A stretch of 64,000 nt of DNA from Streptomyces radicis (GCF_003626575.1 NZ_RBDY01000034.1:1-64000); one strand, 5' to 3'. Positions 8,528 to 17,072 are shown, numbered from the stretch's first letter. Numbers and translations are program-made. The notes: generated from the letters alone by a model not told the origin.

Positions 8528-9259
8528 TCAGGCGGCTGCCTGGGTTGCGGCGGCGATCCGCTCGGTGCGCAGCGCCTCGTACCAGCGGTCGTCGACCGGG
8601 GGGAGGGCGTTGACGTCGAGGGTCAGCTTGAGGAGCAGGTCGGCGATCTGGGGGTTCCTGGCGAGGACCGGGCCGTGCATGTAGGTGCCGAAGACGGTGC
8701 CGGCCCAGGCGCCCTCGGTGCCGTCGCCCGTGCCGTTCCCGTTGCCGAGGCGGACGCGGGCGAGCGGGCGGACGCCGGGGCCGAGCTGGGTGATGCCCTG
8801 GTGGTTCTCGAAGCCGGTGAGCTGGGGCAGGCGCAGGGCCTCGTCGATGTCGGCGAGGACGTCGCCGACGCAGCGCTCGCCGGTGCCGCGGACGCTGACG
8901 ACGTCGAGGAGACCGAGGCCCGGCTCGCGCTGGCCGAGGTCGTTGACGAACTCGTGGCCGAGGATCTGGTATCCGGCGCAGACGGAGAAGATGATCGCGC
9001 CGTTGTCCACGGCGCGGTGCAGGCCGCCGTCGCGGCGCAGGCGCTCGGCGGCGAGCCGCTGGGGGCGGTCCTCGCCGCCGCCGACCAGGTAGATGTCGCC
9101 CGAGGTGGGGATGGGCTGGTCGGAGCGGACGTCGACGCGTTCGACGGTGAGGCCACGCTGCCGGGCGCGGCGCTCGACGACGAGGACGTTGCCCTGGTCG
9201 CCGTAGGTGCTCAGCAGGTCGGGGTAGACCCAGACGACGCGGAGGCCGGAGCTGCTCAT
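8528..9259 (-). CDS. gatD: Lipid II glutaminyl amidotransferase, glutaminase subunit GatD
   Basis: 243 residues, the normal length for GatD. Class I glutamine amidotransferase of the CobB/CobQ type: VYPDLLSTYGDQGNVLV at 11-27, the nucleophile C94 in FSVCAGYQILG, and the catalytic H195 in GTYMHGPVLARNP. It supplies ammonia to MurT, which amidates the alpha-carboxyl of D-Glu in lipid II. Seventeen bases separate it from the stop of murT, so the two are one operon. The ATG at 9257-9259 matches the usual GatD N-terminus; the much longer frame upstream is a shadow of murT. Confidence 0.95.
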   Translation of the reverse strand: MSSSGLRVVWVYPDLLSTYGDQGNVLVVERRARQRGLTVERVDVRSDQPIPTSGDIYLVGGGEDRPQRLAAERLRRDGGLHRAVDNGAIIFSVCAGYQILGHEFVNDLGQREPGLGLLDVVSVRGTGERCVGDVLADIDEALRLPQLTGFENHQGITQLGPGVRPLARVRLGNGNGTGDGTEGAWAGTVFGTYMHGPVLARNPQIADLLLKLTLDVNALPPVDDRWYEALRTERIAAATQAAA

Positions 9260-9276
9260 GGGGTGTCGTCCTCGAT

Positions 9277-10518
9277 TCAGTTGCCGACGGCGCGGCGGAG
9301 GTCCTGGAAGGCGGTGTAGTTGGCGATGGCCTCGATGCGGCCGGGCGGCAGCGTCTGGAGCGCCTCGGTGAGGCTCTCGCAGACGCGGAAGTCGACGCCG
9401 GCGACCTCGAGTCGGACGGCCAGGTCGAGGCGGCGGTCGCCGATGACGGCGATGGGGTGGCCGATCAGGCGTCCGTAGTCGACGTCCCAGAGCCAGGAGG
9501 TGTCGGTGCCGTCGGCGCCGCGGGCGTTGACGGAGAGGATGACGGGGGTGGGCGGCGGGTCGATGAGGGAGAACGTCTCGAGCCAGCCCGCGGGGTTCTT
9601 GGCCAGGAGCAGCCTGATGTCGCGGCCGCGGTGGCTGACGACGTCGTAGCGTCCGGCGACGGCGGCGACCGACTGCATGCGTTCGAGGGCGATGTGCGGG
9701 GGGATGCCGAACGCGGCGGCGGTGGCGGCCGCGGTGGCGGCGTTCGCCTTGTTGGCCCGGCCGGGGAGCTGGAGGCGGATGGGCCAGGCGGAGCCGTTCG
9801 GGTCGATGACGGTGTCGCCGGAGAGGACCCAGCTGGGCACGGGGCGGCCGAAGCCGCAGTCGCCGCAGGTCCAGGTGGTGTCGTCGGGGCGGTGGAGCAC
9901 GCCGCCGCAGGACGGACAGGACCAGGCGTCGTCCTTCCACTCCTGACCGGCCGCCACCCAGACGACGTCGGGGCTGGACGAGGCGGCCCAGACGACGAGG
10001 GGGTCGTCGGCGTTGGCGATGACGGTGGCCTTGCTGCCCTGGAGTCCCTCGCGCCAGCGCTCGGCGAGCATGCGGGTCTCGGCGGCGCGGTCGAGCTGGT
10101 CGCGCGAGAGGTTGAGCAGGGCGATGGCCTTGGGGGTGACGTCGCGGGCGACGCCCGCGAGGTACTTCTCGTCGACCTCGATGACGCCGAAGCGGGCGGT
10201 CGCGCCTCCGGAGAGCGCGGAGGTGATGCCGGCGGGCATGTTGGCGCCGAGGGCGTTGGAGACGACCTCGCCTCCGGCGCGCAGGGCCTCGGCGATGAGG
10301 CGGGTGGTGGTGGTCTTGCCGTTGGTCGCGGAGACCAGGACGACGTCCAGGTGTCCGGCGAGCCGGGAGAGCAGCTCGGGGTCCACCTTGAGGGCCACCT
10401 TGCCGCCGATCACCGAACCGCTGCCGCGGCCCGCGGCCCGCGACACGGCGGCCGCCGCCTTGCCGGCCGTCACGGCCAGCCTCGCCCGCGCCGACAGCGG
10501 CTGCGCGCTCTCTGTCAT
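9277..10518 (-). CDS. murT: Lipid II isoglutaminyl synthase, Mur-ligase subunit MurT
   Basis: 413 residues. Mur-ligase central domain with the P-loop SATNGKTTTTR at 63-73, then a four-cysteine zinc ribbon inserted in the fold (C201, C204, C218, C221), as described for MurT. The C-terminal DUF1727-type domain has VNARGADGTDTSWLWDVDYG near 345, which carries the catalytic aspartate. Together with GatD it converts D-Glu to D-isoglutamine in peptidoglycan precursors at the cytoplasmic face of the membrane. The start is ATG at 10516-10518. The promoter should lie in the A/T-richer gap before 10720, shared with a divergent membrane-protein gene. Confidence 0.95.
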   Translation of the reverse strand: MTESAQPLSARARLAVTAGKAAAAVSRAAGRGSGSVIGGKVALKVDPELLSRLAGHLDVVLVSATNGKTTTTRLIAEALRAGGEVVSNALGANMPAGITSALSGGATARFGVIEVDEKYLAGVARDVTPKAIALLNLSRDQLDRAAETRMLAERWREGLQGSKATVIANADDPLVVWAASSSPDVVWVAAGQEWKDDAWSCPSCGGVLHRPDDTTWTCGDCGFGRPVPSWVLSGDTVIDPNGSAWPIRLQLPGRANKANAATAAATAAAFGIPPHIALERMQSVAAVAGRYDVVSHRGRDIRLLLAKNPAGWLETFSLIDPPPTPVILSVNARGADGTDTSWLWDVDYGRLIGHPIAVIGDRRLDLAVRLEVAGVDFRVCESLTEALQTLPPGRIEAIANYTAFQDLRRAVGN

Positions 10519-10719
10519 CGTCCTTGTTCCTCCTCGCCCTTGGCCTGGTGCCCAGCCTATCGAGGTCCTGCGCGGGTCCCGCACCGCGTCGGGTCTCGCG
10601 CTCGGCGGGGGCGGAGCTTTCCGCCATATGCACTTGTCAGGATAAAAACTACTGTTTGTGCGTTTTAGAGTGCTCGCGGGGAATGCCGCTCGGTCGTTCC
10701 ATCCGTTTCGGGAGTGCTC
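10519..10719. promoter_or_regulatory. Divergent control region between murT and the small membrane protein
   Basis: The stretch around 10630-10670 is clearly A/T-richer than its surroundings (TTGTCAGGATAAAAACTACT, then TTTTAGAG). It must carry promoters in both directions. On the + strand TTGTCA at 10634-10639 could serve as -35, but no well-spaced -10 follows, so I do not name exact boxes. Confidence 0.4.
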
Positions 10720-10914
10720 ATGGTCTTGTCCATTTCGGGGGTCGTCCTGCTCGGTGTCGTCGTCTTCGTGTTCTTCCGCAAGGACGGCCTGAAGCTGTCG
10801 CACGCGGCGGTGTGCTCGTTGTTCGGGTTCTATCTGGCGGGGACGGCGGTGGCCCCGAGCATCCAGGCGGGTGGGGCGAGCATCGCCCAACTGCTGGGCG
10901 GGATCAGCCTGTAG
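10720..10914 (+). CDS. Small membrane protein, conserved in actinomycetes
   Basis: 64 residues. Two hydrophobic stretches, at about 2-18 (SISGVVLLGVVVFVFF) and 30-45, are separated by RKDGLKLSHAA. That predicts a small two-pass protein ending in a glycine-rich tail. GGGAG ends 5 bases before the ATG at 10720, which decides this start over the GTG at 10714. It lies 4 bp upstream of the FtsK-like gene, so the pair is surely cotranscribed and probably acts together at the membrane. No known function. Confidence 0.7.
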   Translation: MVLSISGVVLLGVVVFVFFRKDGLKLSHAAVCSLFGFYLAGTAVAPSIQAGGASIAQLLGGISL

Positions 10915-10918
10915 CGCC

Positions 10919-12337
10919 ATGACTGCGGCGAGGGTCGTCTTCCGCGGGTTCGCGCGGCTGGCCGGGGGTGCCCGGCGGAGGTGGGGGCGGCTGCCCGGGG
11001 AACGGCGGCTGCCCGCGGCGGCGGGGGTGGCCGCCGCGGCGCTGCTGGTGGCGGTGGTGCCGTTCGGGCCCGCGGTGTGCGTGGGGGTGCTGCTGGTCGC
11101 CGCGGTGTGGGCGGGGCGGGGCGAGGAGGGTCCTGAGCCGGTGGGCGAGCCGGACGTGGAGGCGCGGCTCGCGATGGTGTACGAGGCGCTGGTGCCGTTC
11201 TTCGCGTCGGCGGCCGATCCGTCGCCCGAGCCGCTGTACGTGTACGGCGGGGCGTGGGAGCGGTGTTTCACGTCGGTGGCGTTCGGGGGTGACGGGCGGC
11301 TGGCGCGGCTGCGGCTGCGGTATCCGGCGTTCTTCCCTGACGGCGACGAGGAGTGCCGGGGGCGGGTGGAGCGGCTGCTGGCCGGGAAGGCGGGGCGGGA
11401 GCGGGAGTTCAGGTTCCGGTGGGACGAGGAGCGCGGCGAGCTGGAGATGGTGGTGCTCGGGCCGTTGCCCACGGGGATCGGCGCGCAGCGGTTCGTGACG
11501 GGGCCGGGGGAGGTGGTGCTGGGGTTCACGGATCCGGATGTGGTGGACCGTACGGTGCCGGTGCTCGCGGGTCCTGACTACGCGGCGCGGGTGAACGCGG
11601 CGCCGGTGGTGTGGCGCACGGGGGTGCGGGCGGCGCACGCGCACCTGCTCGCGGTGGCGCTGCCGGGGGCGGGGGCGACGTCGCTGCTGCGGTCGCTGGC
11701 GTTGCAGGCGTTGGACGAGGGGGATGTGCTGTTGGTGGACGGGTGCGGGGCGGGGGGTTTCGGGTGCTTCGCGGGGCGGGCTGGGGTGGTGGCGGCGGAG
11801 TCGTCGCCGGGTGGGGCGGTGGCGGCGCTGGAGTGGGCGGCCCGTGAGACGGAACGTCGGCTGCTCGCGGGTGGGGACGGGGTGGTGCGGCCGTTGTGGA
11901 TCGTGGTGGACCGGCCGGGGCTGCTGCGGCATCTGGCGCGGGTGGAGGGGTTGCGGGATCCGTTGGCGCTGCTCGACGTTCCGCTGCGGTTCGGGCGGGC
12001 GGGGCGGGTGACGGTGGCGCTGGCCGAGCAGTTCGAGGGGCTTGCGGCGTTGGGCGGGGCCGTTCCGGTGTGCGCGCGGGCGCGGGTGGTGCTGGGGGCG
12101 GTGTCGGGTGAGCAGGCGGGCGCGGTGCTCGGGGTGGCGCCGCGGGTGATGCCGTCGGGGTGGGCGCCGCCGGGGCGGGGGTTCGCGCGGCTGGGGACGG
12201 GGCCCGTGCTGCGGTTGCAGGTGCCGGCGACCCCCGATCCGGGGGACGCGGCGACGGACGAGATGCTGCGGCGCGCGGTGTTGGCGCTGCTGCCGCAGCG
12301 GGCGGGGGCGGTGGCGCCGCGCGGGGGCGGGGACTGA
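10919..12337 (+). CDS. FtsK/TraB-like membrane ATPase with degenerate P-loop
   Basis: 472 residues. Two adjoining N-terminal hydrophobic segments at about 30-60 anchor it. A cytoplasmic domain follows, then a RecA-like core. LPGAGATSLLRSLALQAL sits where FtsK/SpoIIIE/TraB translocases have GxxGxGKS, so the Walker A lysine is missing. Further on, LWIVVDRPG resembles a Walker B strand, again without the usual acidic pair. The shape is that of a DNA translocase, but it is unlikely to hydrolyse ATP in the usual way. The overlap-tight pairing with the small membrane protein suggests a membrane complex. Starts nearer the window's left are less likely because they overlap the upstream gene. Confidence 0.55.
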   Translation: MTAARVVFRGFARLAGGARRRWGRLPGERRLPAAAGVAAAALLVAVVPFGPAVCVGVLLVAAVWAGRGEEGPEPVGEPDVEARLAMVYEALVPFFASAADPSPEPLYVYGGAWERCFTSVAFGGDGRLARLRLRYPAFFPDGDEECRGRVERLLAGKAGREREFRFRWDEERGELEMVVLGPLPTGIGAQRFVTGPGEVVLGFTDPDVVDRTVPVLAGPDYAARVNAAPVVWRTGVRAAHAHLLAVALPGAGATSLLRSLALQALDEGDVLLVDGCGAGGFGCFAGRAGVVAAESSPGGAVAALEWAARETERRLLAGGDGVVRPLWIVVDRPGLLRHLARVEGLRDPLALLDVPLRFGRAGRVTVALAEQFEGLAALGGAVPVCARARVVLGAVSGEQAGAVLGVAPRVMPSGWAPPGRGFARLGTGPVLRLQVPATPDPGDAATDEMLRRAVLALLPQRAGAVAPRGGGD

Positions 12338-12384
12338 ACGGTCGGGGCGTTCGGGGGCCGGGTCGGGGTGGGGGTCGGGGTGGG

Positions 12385-13596
12385 TCAGGCGGTGGCGAGG
12401 GCGCTGAGGGGGTCGTCGAGGACGGGCTGCCAGGCGAGCTCGGCGGCGCCGACCAGGCTGTTGTGGTCGAGGGTGCAGGGCTCGATGGGGACGGCGCCGC
12501 TCCTCCCCCACAGGCTTCGTTCCTCCACGACCGCGCGCAGCCGGTCGGGGTCGGCGGCCAGCAGCCAGCGGTGCAGGCCGCCGAGGATGATGCGGTCGGG
12601 GTTGAGGATGTTGACGAGTCCGGCGAGGCCGAGGCCGAGGCGGTCGATGACGGTGGCGGTGGCGTCGCGGACGGCGGGGTCGGTGGCGTGCTCGCCGGTG
12701 AGCAGGTCCTGGGCCTGGGCCAGGAGGGATCCCGCGGGTCCTGGGGCGCGGCCCGCGGCCTCGAGGAGGGCGAGCGGGTCGGTCTCGACGTCGAGGCAGC
12801 CGCGGCTTCCGCAGTGGCAGGGGCGGCCGCCGGGGTCGACGGTCAGGTGGCCGACCTCGAGGGCGAGTCCCGCGCTGCCGCTGTGCAGGCGGCCTTCGAG
12901 GACGAGGGCGCCGCCGACGCCGCGGTGGCCGGTGGCGACGCACAGCAGGTGCGCGGCGCCGTGGCCCGCGCCGTGGCGGTGCTCGGCGAGGGCGGCGAGG
13001 TTGATGTCGTTGCCGCAGTGGCCGGTGACGTCGAGGCCCGCGGCGGCGAGGCAGTCGTTGAAGATGTCGCGGACGGGGGCGCCGGCGGGCCAGGCGAGGT
13101 GGAGGGGGTTGAGCGCGGTGCCCTCGGGCTCGGCGACGGCCGAGGGGACGGCGAGCCCGGCGCCGACGCAGCGGCGGCCGGTGTCGCGCAGCAGGCCCGC
13201 GCCCGCGGCGACCACCTCGCCGAGGACCTGGGCGGGGTCGGCGTCGACGGTCACGCAGCCGGGGGCGGTGGCGACGATGCGGCCGCCGAGGCCGACGAGG
13301 GCGGCGCGGAAGCCGTCGGCGTGCACCTGGGCGGCGAGGGCGACGGGGCCGTCGGCGGCGACGGACAGCCGGTGGGAGGGGCGGCCCTGGCTGCCGGGGG
13401 CGGCGCTGGGCCTGGAGTCGACGGTGATGAGGCCGAGGGTCTGCAACTCGCCGGCGACGGCGCCCGCCGTGGCCCGGGTGACGCCGAGTTCGGTGGTGAG
13501 GACGGCGCGGGTGGGGGCGCGCCCTGTGTGCACGAGTTCGAGCGCGGGGCCGAGGGCGTTCCGGCCTCTGTCGAGCCTGGTCCGGGGGGAGGTCAC
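12385..13596 (-). CDS. ROK family transcriptional regulator
   Basis: 403 residues from the GTG at 13594-13596; a TTG at 13623 would add nine. The N-terminal winged helix-turn-helix (APTRAVLTTELGVTRATAGAV) binds DNA. It is followed by a ROK sugar-binding domain with the zinc motif CHCGSRGCLDVE near residue 260. The ATP-binding DxGxT of true kinases is not seen, as expected in regulators such as NagC/XylR. It is divergent from an MFS transporter with starts only 17 bp apart, so it most likely controls that transporter in response to a sugar. No Shine-Dalgarno site is clear. Confidence 0.85.
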   Translation of the reverse strand: MTSPRTRLDRGRNALGPALELVHTGRAPTRAVLTTELGVTRATAGAVAGELQTLGLITVDSRPSAAPGSQGRPSHRLSVAADGPVALAAQVHADGFRAALVGLGGRIVATAPGCVTVDADPAQVLGEVVAAGAGLLRDTGRRCVGAGLAVPSAVAEPEGTALNPLHLAWPAGAPVRDIFNDCLAAAGLDVTGHCGNDINLAALAEHRHGAGHGAAHLLCVATGHRGVGGALVLEGRLHSGSAGLALEVGHLTVDPGGRPCHCGSRGCLDVETDPLALLEAAGRAPGPAGSLLAQAQDLLTGEHATDPAVRDATATVIDRLGLGLAGLVNILNPDRIILGGLHRWLLAADPDRLRAVVEERSLWGRSGAVPIEPCTLDHNSLVGAAELAWQPVLDDPLSALATA

Positions 13597-13601
13597 CCGC
13601 C

Positions 13602-13607
13602 TATTCT
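13602..13607 (+). promoter_or_regulatory. Candidate -10 box in the ROK/MFS divergent promoter
   Basis: TATTCT lies 6 bases before the GTG of the MFS gene, which fits a leaderless transcript. Read from the other strand the same bases give CAGAAT just ahead of the regulator's GTG. The two genes therefore seem to share one tiny promoter patch. The A/T-rich CAATAAACAAATTG at 13620-13633, inside the transporter's first codons, could be the operator. Confidence 0.35.
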
Positions 13608-13613
13608 GGCTTT

Positions 13614-14882
13614 GTGTCTCCAATAAACAAATTGCGGGCGGCCCTGGTGCCCGGCCCGCGGCGCGCGAGCGGGCCCCAACCGCCGGACGGCGCCGGGTCG
13701 TTGCGCGGGTCGCGAGGGGCGCTGACGGCGTTCTTCGCGCTCGGCGGCTTCGTGTTCGGGGGGTGGGTGGTGCGCATCCCCGACATCAAGGACCAGACGG
13801 GGGCGTCGTCGAGCGCGCTCGGGCTGGCGCTCCTGGGCGTGTCGGCGGGCGCGGTGGTGACGATGACGCTGGTCGGGCTGCTGTGCCAGCGGTACGGCAA
13901 CCACCCGGTGGCCGTCGTGGCGGGCACGCTGCTGGCGCTGAGCGTGGCGCTGCCGCCGCACACGCAGTCGGCGGCGACGCTGGGGGCGGTGCTGCTGGTG
14001 TTCGGCACGGCGTTCGGCGCGATGAACGTGGCCGTGAACAGCGCCGCGGTGGACATGGTCGCGGCGTTGCGGAGACCGGTGATGCCCGGCTTCCACGCGG
14101 GGTTCAGCCTGGGCGGCATGCTGGGCGCGGGGCTGGGCGGGCTGGTGGCCGAACACCTCAGCGCCGCCTGGCACCTGGCGTTCCTTGCGGCCATCGGGGT
14201 GGGGATCGCCACGGTGGCGGGGTGGGTGCTGCTGACGCGTCCCGCGCCCGCGTCCGTGCTCAGGGGGCGTGCGGGCGGCGGGGAGAACGGCGGGGACGCG
14301 GACGAGGCGCCGCGCGGCCGGACGCGGTGGGTGGTGGCGGTGCTCGGCTTCGTCGCGCTGTGCACGGCCTACGGAGAGGGCGCGCTCGCGGACTGGAGCG
14401 CGCTGCACCTGCGGGAGTCGCTCGACGCGAGCGCCGGGGTGGCCGGCGCGGGGTACGCGGTGTTCGCGCTGGCGATGACGGTGGGTCGGCTGACGGGCAC
14501 GGCGACGCTGCGGCGGCTCGGGCAGGAGCGGACGCTGATGGCCGGTGGCGCGACGGCGGCGGGCGGGATGGTGCTGGCGTCGCTCGCGCCCACCGTGTGG
14601 CTGGCGCTCCTCGGGTTCGTGGTGACGGGGCTCGGCCTGGCCAACATCTTCCCCGTCGCCATCGGGCAGGCCGGGGCGCTCGCCGGGCCGCGCGGCGTCG
14701 CGGCCGCCTCGACCCTGGGTTACGGCGGGCTGCTGCTCGGCCCGGTGGCGATCGGGTTCCTCGCGGACTGGTTCTCGCTGCCCGCGGCGATGACCACCGT
14801 GGCGCTGCTCTCCGCGGTGGCCACGGTGACCGTGTGGGCGCTGCGCGGGGCGCTGAGGCCGCAGGCTGGCGCCGTACGCTGA
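13614..14882 (+). CDS. MFS transporter (sugar/fucose-permease type)
   Basis: 422 residues with about twelve membrane spans. It begins with a polar leader of some 35 residues, then ALTAFFALGGFVFGGWVVRIP. The pattern VPDIKDQTG-like IPDIKDQTGASSSALGLAL and the mid-protein FHAGFSLGGMLGAG are typical of the FucP/YbjJ-like subgroup found next to ROK regulators. Import or efflux of a sugar is inferred from that neighbour. The long leader raises the chance that translation really begins further in, for instance at the GTG at 13647. Confidence 0.8.
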   Translation: MSPINKLRAALVPGPRRASGPQPPDGAGSLRGSRGALTAFFALGGFVFGGWVVRIPDIKDQTGASSSALGLALLGVSAGAVVTMTLVGLLCQRYGNHPVAVVAGTLLALSVALPPHTQSAATLGAVLLVFGTAFGAMNVAVNSAAVDMVAALRRPVMPGFHAGFSLGGMLGAGLGGLVAEHLSAAWHLAFLAAIGVGIATVAGWVLLTRPAPASVLRGRAGGGENGGDADEAPRGRTRWVVAVLGFVALCTAYGEGALADWSALHLRESLDASAGVAGAGYAVFALAMTVGRLTGTATLRRLGQERTLMAGGATAAGGMVLASLAPTVWLALLGFVVTGLGLANIFPVAIGQAGALAGPRGVAAASTLGYGGLLLGPVAIGFLADWFSLPAAMTTVALLSAVATVTVWALRGALRPQAGAVR

Positions 14883-14887
14883 GGGCC

Positions 14888-15907
14888 ATGAGGACCAGGC
14901 CCGAGGATGTCGGGGACGAGGAACTGGCCGCCGCTGTACGGGAGTCGTGGGGGTGGTCACCCGCCGCGGTGCGCCATGCGCCGGTCGGCTTCGGCGACCA
15001 CCACTGGGTGGCCGACGACGCCGCGGGCGGGCGCCGGTTCGTCACGGTGACGGACCTGGGGCGGCGGGGTGCGGAGGCCGCGGCGGCCGGGTTCGCGGGG
15101 CTGCGGGCGGCGTTGGAGACCGCCGTGGCGCTGGCGGCGGACGGCGGCCTCGACTGCGTGGTCGCCCCGCTGCCGACCGGGCGTGGCGAGGCGGTGCGGC
15201 GGTGGGGCGAGCGGTACGCGCTGTCCGTCTTCCCGTTCGTCGACGGCGTCGCCGGGGACTTCGGCGACGCGGTGCCGACGGGCGAACGGGTCGCGCTGGC
15301 CCGGCTGTTGGCCGAGCTGCACCGGGCGACGCCCGCCGTGCCGGACGCGCCGGCGCACGACGTGGCCCTCGCCGGACGCGACGTGGTCGTGTCGGCGCTC
15401 GACGAGCTGGGCGCGGCCTGGTCCGGCGGCCCCTTCGCCGAGCCCGCGCGCGAGCTGCTGGCCTGGTACGGCGCGGGGGTGCTGCGCGACGTGCTGGCGT
15501 GGTTCGACGAGCTGGCCGCGCGCGTCCTCGCCGACGGCGGGGCGCCGGTGGTCACGCACGGCGAGCCGCACCCGGGGAATGTGCTGCGGGCGGGCGGGCG
15601 GCGCCACCTGGTGGACTGGGACACCGTGGGGCTCGCGCCGCCCGAGCGCGACCTGTGGCTGGCGACGGCCGGGGACCCGGCGGCGCTCGACGCGTACGCG
15701 GCGGCCTCGGGGCGGGAGCCGTCGGCCGAGGCACTCTCGCTGTACCGGCTGCGCTGGGACCTGGACGATCTCGCCACGTTCCTGGGCGAGTTCCGCGGCC
15801 CGCACCGGCGCACGCCCGACACCGGGATCGCGTGGGACGGCCTCGCGGGCGCGGTGGAACGGGCGGTGGCCGCGCTGCCGGGCACGGCCGGGCGGCGCGG
15901 CCGGTGA
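14888..15907 (+). CDS. Aminoglycoside-phosphotransferase-like kinase
   Basis: 339 residues. APH/choline-kinase fold: the N-lobe is short and glycine-poor. The catalytic loop reads THGEPHPGNVLR at about 220-231, where E replaces the usual D of HGDxHxxN. The metal-binding segment is LVDWDTVGLAPPERDLW. Many actinobacterial enzymes of this group act on small metabolites and not on antibiotics; the substrate is unknown. It starts 5 bp after the MFS stop and its own stop overlaps the start of the HD protein, so MFS, kinase and HD protein form one transcription unit. Confidence 0.8.
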   Translation: MRTRPEDVGDEELAAAVRESWGWSPAAVRHAPVGFGDHHWVADDAAGGRRFVTVTDLGRRGAEAAAAGFAGLRAALETAVALAADGGLDCVVAPLPTGRGEAVRRWGERYALSVFPFVDGVAGDFGDAVPTGERVALARLLAELHRATPAVPDAPAHDVALAGRDVVVSALDELGAAWSGGPFAEPARELLAWYGAGVLRDVLAWFDELAARVLADGGAPVVTHGEPHPGNVLRAGGRRHLVDWDTVGLAPPERDLWLATAGDPAALDAYAAASGREPSAEALSLYRLRWDLDDLATFLGEFRGPHRRTPDTGIAWDGLAGAVERAVAALPGTAGRRGR

Positions 15908-16500
15908 GCGGCGGCGGTCCGCTGGCGCGGGCGCTGCGCGAGCCGGGCGATCCGCCGCTGCGGCCGCTGCCCGGCGCGGTGGCCGGGCTGCTGGTCGAGC
16001 TGGCCGCGCCGCCGCGGCTGGCGGCGCATCTGCGGGCGGTGCACGACGTGGCCCACCAGCTGGTCGACTGGGTTCGACTCCGCCGTCCCGCGCTGCCGTT
16101 GGACCGGGAGGCGGTGCTGTTCGGCGCGGCCACGCACGACATCGGCAAGGTCGCGTGGGTGGCCGAGCTCTCCGGGCCAGGCGCCGCGCACGAGGAGGCC
16201 GGGCGGCGGCTCCTGCTGGAACGCGGGGTCGAGCCGCGTCTCGCGCGCTTCGCGGGGACGCACGCCGCGTGGGACCGGCCGGGGGTGGGGCTCGAGGACC
16301 TGCTGGTGAGCGTCGCGGACAAGGTCTGGAAGAACAAGCGCGTGCCCGACCTCGAGGACCGGCTGCTCGCGCTGCTCGTGGCCGCGGGCGGCGGGGAGCG
16401 GTGGGCGGAGTTCCTGGCGCTCGACGAGGAGTTGGAACGGATCGGCGCGGGGGCCGACGGGCGGCTGGCGTTCCAGGCGGCCTTCCCGGTGCGAACCTGA
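15904..16500 (+). CDS. HD-domain phosphohydrolase
   Basis: 198 residues. Metal ligands of the HD superfamily are visible: H in LRAVHDVAHQLVDW near residue 45, the HD pair in ATHDIGKVAWVAEL near 76, and a final D in SVADKVWKNKR near 140. Starting at the GTG of 15904 overlaps the kinase stop as GTGA, so translation is coupled. Such small HD proteins hydrolyse nucleotides or phosphate esters. A kinase-phosphohydrolase couple acting on the same small molecule is an attractive reading, but only inferred. Confidence 0.8.
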   Translation: MSGGGPLARALREPGDPPLRPLPGAVAGLLVELAAPPRLAAHLRAVHDVAHQLVDWVRLRRPALPLDREAVLFGAATHDIGKVAWVAELSGPGAAHEEAGRRLLLERGVEPRLARFAGTHAAWDRPGVGLEDLLVSVADKVWKNKRVPDLEDRLLALLVAAGGGERWAEFLALDEELERIGAGADGRLAFQAAFPVRT

Positions 16501-16548
16501 CGGAACAGTCCGCCGGTTGGGCGTGACATGGAGGGAACGAACCGAGGT

Positions 16549-16560
16549 TACCCATGGGTA
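16549..16560. promoter_or_regulatory. Operator-like palindrome TACCCATGGGTA
   Basis: A perfect 12-bp palindrome lies 24 bases before the ATG of the DUF4442 gene, in the only gap between the HD gene and that gene. It follows ACCGAGGT. It looks like a binding site for a dimeric regulator, possibly of the TetR/FadR kind that controls acyl-CoA genes, as the downstream product has a thioesterase fold. No such regulator is adjacent. Confidence 0.4.
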
Positions 16561-16583
16561 GGGGCGCGTGGTAGCGTCCTGGC

Positions 16584-17072
16584 ATGGCTCGTTCGGTCAG
16601 GCCGGGCACGCTGCGCCGGCTGATGCGCTGGTGGCCGCCGTTCCGCGGGGCCGGGGTGCGGGTGCAGGAGATCGCCGACGACTGGGGGCACGTCCGGGTG
16701 CGGCTGCGCCTCGGCCGGTGGAACCGGAACTGGTTCGGGACGCAGTTCGGCGGCTCGCTGTACGCGATGTGCGACCCGTTCTGGGCGCTGATGCTCGTGC
16801 AGCGGCTCGGCCGTGGCTATGTGGTGTGGGACAAGTCGGCGGAGATCGAGTACGTCTCCCCCGGGCGCGGCGACGTGTTCGCGGAGTTCACGCTGCCCGA
16901 GGAGCGCGTGGCCGAGATACGGGCGGCGGCCGAGGGCGGCGAGAAGGTGCTGCCGTGGTTCGTGTGCACGGTGGTGGCGGCGGACGGCACGGTGGTGGCG
17001 CGGGTGCGCAAGCAGGTGTACGTGCGGCGGCGTCAGCCCAGCCAGCCGGGCCGCACCAGCCCCGACTCATAG
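16584..17072 (+). CDS. DUF4442 hot-dog-fold thioesterase-like protein
   Basis: 162 residues. The sequence NWFGTQFGGSLYAMCDPFWALM at about 49-70 is the hallmark of DUF4442 proteins, a hot-dog-fold group related to PaaI acyl-CoA thioesterases. It is followed by WDKSAEIEYVSPGRGDVFAEF, which forms the dimer strand. Catalysis on acyl-CoA has been assumed for the family, not shown here. Its last 40 bases overlap the end of the convergent response-regulator gene. Confidence 0.8.
   Translation: MARSVRPGTLRRLMRWWPPFRGAGVRVQEIADDWGHVRVRLRLGRWNRNWFGTQFGGSLYAMCDPFWALMLVQRLGRGYVVWDKSAEIEYVSPGRGDVFAEFTLPEERVAEIRAAAEGGEKVLPWFVCTVVAADGTVVARVRKQVYVRRRQPSQPGRTSPDS

Noticed and set aside
12368..15907. Single 1179-residue protein on the + strand
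   Set aside because: The frame passes antisense through the ROK regulator and out of frame through the MFS gene; only the last part (from 14888) is the real kinase gene.
14888..15907. Antibiotic-resistance aminoglycoside phosphotransferase
   Set aside because: Fold and motifs fit the APH superfamily, but the catalytic loop differs and the operon partner is an HD hydrolase; resistance cannot be claimed.
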